A stretch of 52,206 nt of DNA. Source: Pseudomonadota bacterium. Lineage in GTDB: Bacteria; Desulfobacterota; Binatia; UBA9968. The translations under genes and the position numbers were made by a program. The DNA lies in assembly GCA_021324155.1 (NCBI GenBank), contig JAJPJQ010000015.1:1-52206 (forward strand). Reading direction: 5' to 3'. The notes under the pieces were generated by a model. It had not been told where the DNA came from, did not search any database, and saw only the letters and a list, made by a program, of their open reading frames with translations. Below are positions 49,249 through 52,206 of the stretch, piece after piece. Within the stretch, counting starts at the first letter, position 1; each line of letters begins with the position of its first letter.

Positions 49249-51939
49249 ATGAAACGCATGGTCAGATTGTTGGGTTTTGCCGCGTTTGTTCTGATACTCT
49301 CGGTCGGCCAGAGCATCGCGTTTTACACCGATTGGCTGTGGTTTCAGGAAGTCGGTTATACGGCCGTCTTCACGACCATCCTCGGCGCCAAGCTCCTGCT
49401 CGCGCTTCTCTCCGGCGGAGTCTTTTTTCTCGTTCTCTATCTCAACCTGAACTTCGCGGCGCGGCCGCAGCGAGGCATACGCTTTTTCGATTATGAAAAC
49501 GTCCTCGAACTTCCCAGCCCCGAGCTGATCGATCCCCTTGTCCGCCGGCTGCTGCTGCCGGCTTGCATTGTGCTCGCGCTGATTCTCGGCCCGCAGGGCG
49601 CCGGCGAGTGGCGGGACGCGCTGTTTTTTTTTAAGGCGGTTCCCTTCGGCCTCAACGATCCGGTTTTCGGGAATGATATCGGCGCTTATGTCTTTCGTCT
49701 GCCGTTTTTGATCGCGCTTTATCACTGGCTGATCGTGCTCGCGGCGATGACGCTGATCGCCACGGCTGTCATATACGTGGTGTACCGCGGCGTGCAGTAT
49801 GGCCCGCGCGGCCTTTCTTTCAGTGCGCGTGCAAAATCGCACCTGCTCGCGCTGGCGGCCGTTTTCCTGCTGGCGAAAGCCGCCGGCTATTATCTGGATG
49901 GCTTCCAGCTGCTCTATTCGCCGACCGGCGCCGCCTACGGCGCCGGCTACACGGCGCTTCACGCAACGCTTCCCGTCCTGCGGCTGCTCGCGATATTATC
50001 GGCAATCGGCGCAGCGGTCCTGCTGTTCCAGATCTGGCGGCCGGGAATTCGCTATCTCGCGCTTACAGCCGCCGCGCTCGTCCTCGTCCACATCGTCGGC
50101 CTCGGACTCTATCCGGCGTTCCTGCAGCGCTTCCGCGTCGGTCCCAACGAGATCGTCGCCGAGCGCCCGTTCATCGAGCGCACCATCCAGTTTACCCGCC
50201 GCGCGTATGGACTCGAAAATCTCGAACTGAAGGAATTTGCCGCCGAAGAGCGCTTGTCGACAGCCGATTTGAAGCGCAACGACGCGACGATCAAAAACAT
50301 CCGTTTGTGGGAGCACCGGCCGCTGCTCGCGACCTACGGGCAGCTCCAGGAAATCCGCACGTACTACAAGTTCGTCGACGTCGATAACGACCGCTATCCG
50401 ATCGGCGGGGCGCCGCGCCAGGTGATGCTCTCGGTCCGGGAACTGTCGCACCAGCATCTCAACAACGCCGGCTGGATCAACGAGCACCTGACCTACACAC
50501 ACGGTTACGGCGCTGTCTTCGGCCCGGTCAACCAGGTGACTCCGGAGGGCCTGCCGGAGTTCTTCATCAAGGATATTCCTCCGGTCGCGTCGGTCGACGC
50601 GCTGAAAATCACCCGCCCCGAGGTCTACTACGGCGAGCTCGCCAACGATTACGTCTTCGTGAAAACGCGCGCGCGAGAGCTCGATTATCCCGCCGGAGAC
50701 CGCAACGTTTACACCGATTACCAGGGCCGCGGCGGCGTTCCCGTCGGGTCGCTGTGGCGCAAGCTCGTTTTCTCGGCCCGCTTCGCGACGCTGAGGATCG
50801 CTCTGTCGAACGACGTCAGCGGCGAGAGCCGCATCCTCTACTACCGCCAGGTGCGCGATCGCGTCGCTAAAATCGCGCCGTTCATCGAATTCGACCGCGA
50901 CGTTTATCCGGTCATCGTGGGCGGGCGCATCTTTTGGATCATCGATGGCTACACCACCTCGGATTATTACCCTTACGCCGAACCGGTGCGCGGACTCGGG
51001 AATTACATCCGCAACTCCGTCAAAGCCGTCGTCGACGCCTACGACGGCACCGTCGGTTTTTATATCAGCAGCCCCGACGATCCGATCATCCGCGCGTACG
51101 CGCAGATCTTTCCGAATATGTTCAAGCCGCTGGACGCGATGCCGGAAGACCTGCGCGCGCACATTCGCTATCCGCAGGACCTTTTCACCGTCCAAGCGCG
51201 CATGTACGCGACCTATCACATGCAGGACCCGCAGGTTTTCTACAACAAGGAAGACGTGCTCGCGATCCCGCACCGGACGATAGGGGGCCGCGAGATCGAA
51301 ATCGAGCCCTACTACACGATTATGCGGCTTCCGGGAGAAGCGCGCGAAGAATTTATTCTGCTGCTGCCGTTCACCCCCAACAAGCGCGACAACATGCGCG
51401 CGTGGCTCGCGGCGCGGAGCGACCCGCCGAACTACGGCAAGCTCATCGCCCTTAACTTTCCCAAGGCAAAGCTGATCTACGGCCCCAAGCAGATCGACGC
51501 GCGCATCGATCAGGACCCCGTTATCTCGCAGCAGCTGAGCCTCTGGAACCAGCGCGGCTCGCAGGTTATCCGCGGCAGCATGCTCGCGATCCCGATCGAA
51601 GCATCGCTCTTATACGTCCAGCCGCTCTACCTCGCGGCGGAGAAGGGCTCGCTCCCCGAGCTCAAGCGGGTGATCGTCGCCTTCGGCAATCAGATCGCGA
51701 TGGAAGAGACGCTCGAGCAGTCGCTCGATCGCATCTTCGGCGGGCGCATTGCCGCCGTCCAGACGAAGGCCGCGGCGGCGCCTTCGGAGACGGCTGGAGC
51801 GGCGAAGAGCCTCGCGCGCGATGCGCTCAATCACTTCAGCCGCTCGCAGGAGTATCTCAAGCAGGGCAACTGGGCCGCCTTCGGCGAAGAATTAAAAACC
51901 GTGGAGCGGCTGCTCAAGGAAATGGAGAGCAAAAAATAA
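49249..51939 (+). CDS. UPF0182 family membrane protein
   Basis: An 896-residue protein; the ATG at 49249 (MKRMVRLLGFAAFVLILSVG) is chosen because the frame upstream lacks family sequence. About seven membrane helices occur in the first ~330 residues (including DWLWFQEVGYTAVFTTILGA, a UPF0182 signature, and LIALYHWLIVLAAMTLIATA). The large extracytoplasmic C-terminal region has TIKNIRLWEHRPLLATYGQL, ELSHQHLNNAGWINEHLTYT, HGYGAVFGPVNQVTPEGLPE, IFWIIDGYTTSDYYPYA and MYATYHMQDPQVFYNKED. This is the full family layout. The family is conserved but its biochemical role is unsettled. Confidence 0.95.
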   Translation: MKRMVRLLGFAAFVLILSVGQSIAFYTDWLWFQEVGYTAVFTTILGAKLLLALLSGGVFFLVLYLNLNFAARPQRGIRFFDYENVLELPSPELIDPLVRRLLLPACIVLALILGPQGAGEWRDALFFFKAVPFGLNDPVFGNDIGAYVFRLPFLIALYHWLIVLAAMTLIATAVIYVVYRGVQYGPRGLSFSARAKSHLLALAAVFLLAKAAGYYLDGFQLLYSPTGAAYGAGYTALHATLPVLRLLAILSAIGAAVLLFQIWRPGIRYLALTAAALVLVHIVGLGLYPAFLQRFRVGPNEIVAERPFIERTIQFTRRAYGLENLELKEFAAEERLSTADLKRNDATIKNIRLWEHRPLLATYGQLQEIRTYYKFVDVDNDRYPIGGAPRQVMLSVRELSHQHLNNAGWINEHLTYTHGYGAVFGPVNQVTPEGLPEFFIKDIPPVASVDALKITRPEVYYGELANDYVFVKTRARELDYPAGDRNVYTDYQGRGGVPVGSLWRKLVFSARFATLRIALSNDVSGESRILYYRQVRDRVAKIAPFIEFDRDVYPVIVGGRIFWIIDGYTTSDYYPYAEPVRGLGNYIRNSVKAVVDAYDGTVGFYISSPDDPIIRAYAQIFPNMFKPLDAMPEDLRAHIRYPQDLFTVQARMYATYHMQDPQVFYNKEDVLAIPHRTIGGREIEIEPYYTIMRLPGEAREEFILLLPFTPNKRDNMRAWLAARSDPPNYGKLIALNFPKAKLIYGPKQIDARIDQDPVISQQLSLWNQRGSQVIRGSMLAIPIEASLLYVQPLYLAAEKGSLPELKRVIVAFGNQIAMEETLEQSLDRIFGGRIAAVQTKAAAAPSETAGAAKSLARDALNHFSRSQEYLKQGNWAAFGEELKTVERLLKEMESKK

Positions 51940-51955
51940 CCGCGAGAAGCCTGCG

Positions 51956-51984
51956 TTGACAAGGCGCCGCTTCGGGGCTAGCTT
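51956..51984 (+). promoter_or_regulatory. Candidate sigma70 promoter of the last binding-protein gene
   Basis: TTGACA (51956-51961), 17-bp spacer, TAGCTT (51979-51984). Transcription would begin near 51991, about 15 nt before the ATG at 52006. It starts 16 bp after the UPF0182 stop codon. Confidence 0.6.
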
Positions 51985-52005
51985 CTCTCGCGGAGCCCTC
52001 GGAGG

Positions 52006-52206
52006 ATGCTGAGAGAATATCATCGGCGCAAAGCCTGGATCGTCCTCGCCGCGCTGATGATTTTCTTGCCCGGCGCGGCGCAAGCGCAGCAGAAAATTCG
52101 CGTCGCGACGCTCTACATCGGCTCCAGCATGCTGCCGCTCTGGATTGCCAAAGAGGAAGGCGAGTTCGCGCGCCGCGGCCTGGACGTCGAGCTCATCTGG
52201 CTCCAA
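52006..52206 (+). CDS. ABC transporter substrate-binding protein, 3' partial
   Basis: 67 residues are visible before the window ends. The N terminus MLREYHRRKAWIVLAALMIF and on to GAAQAQQ is a Sec signal peptide. The mature part begins KIRVATLYIGSSMLPLWIAK, EEGEFARRGLDVELIWLQ, the first strand-helix of SsuA/NMT1-type binding proteins. GGAGG lies right against the ATG, closer than ideal. It is another orphan binding protein as far as can be seen. Confidence 0.85.
   Translation, partial: MLREYHRRKAWIVLAALMIFLPGAAQAQQKIRVATLYIGSSMLPLWIAKEEGEFARRGLDVELIWLQ

Noticed and set aside
49996-51273. 425-residue minus-strand frame opposite the UPF0182 gene
   Set aside because: Antisense shadow of a well-matched family protein.

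Overview
This 52 kb window comes from an uncultivated-looking, free-living Gram-negative bacterium with high G+C (about 60% by eye). Most genes show third-position GC bias. They include lipoproteins with lipoboxes, Tat and Sec signal peptides, and an unusually large set of stand-alone substrate-binding proteins. That mix, together with a canonical rpmH-rnpA-yidD-yidC-jag block, recalls soil and groundwater lineages such as Binatota, Methylomirabilota or Desulfobacterota relatives. This is an inference; no phylogenetic marker was compared.

Layout. 1-2.9 kb: two tandem MoeA-type molybdopterin genes, the second fused to a periplasmic-binding-protein-like domain. 3-5.1 kb: a signal-less TAXI-like protein and a secreted ABC-type binding protein. 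5.2-9.3 kb: an XRE regulator with a perfect palindrome abutting its start codon, then NfeD, flotillin, PspA, a tiny two-helix membrane protein split by a stop codon, and a DUF2059 protein. This looks like a membrane-stress or microdomain cluster. 9.3-18.6 kb: mixed metabolic and hypothetical genes (luciferase-like oxidoreductase, DUF4262, VOC proteins, TctC-type binding protein, DMT exporter, YceI, hemerythrin), with some lower-GC patches and a possible frameshifted gene. 18.6-23.2 kb: a secreted Vgb-like propeller with a haem-type CxxCH, a second TAXI-like paralogue, and a D-aminoacylase-family hydrolase.

23.3-25.5 kb holds the most novel-looking feature: four small proteins, on both strands, sharing a motif WHF-x3-C-x2-WP ... 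LC-x2-C (potential ligands H-x4-C-x20/21-C-x2-C). Two of them carry an additional N-terminal CxxC...CPxC zinc ribbon. A phage ABA-sandwich-like gene lies among them. 25.6-28.2 kb: a PAS hybrid histidine kinase divergent from a MEDS-domain protein. 28.5-33.1 kb: Ser/Gly-rich lipoprotein, LysR-like regulator with a contracted HTH, Lar-like zinc protein, Rieske oxygenase, and a further binding protein. 33.2-38.3 kb: a three-subunit molybdenum hydroxylase (Tat-exported 2Fe-2S, Moco and FAD/Fe-S subunits, PaoABC-like) followed by a secreted alpha/beta hydrolase and a VOC protein. The MoeA genes at the left end could supply its cofactor.

38.3-47.7 kb (minus strand): gyrB, gyrA, gpsA, rpmH, rnpA, yidD, yidC, jag. 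This is a rearranged replication-origin-type block with no dnaA, dnaN or recF next to gyrB. 47.7-52.2 kb: a lone ABC permease, a small lipoprotein, a UPF0182 membrane protein, and the start of another binding protein. Several dispersed palindromic repeats sit between genes. No tRNA, rRNA, CRISPR array or transposase was recognised.
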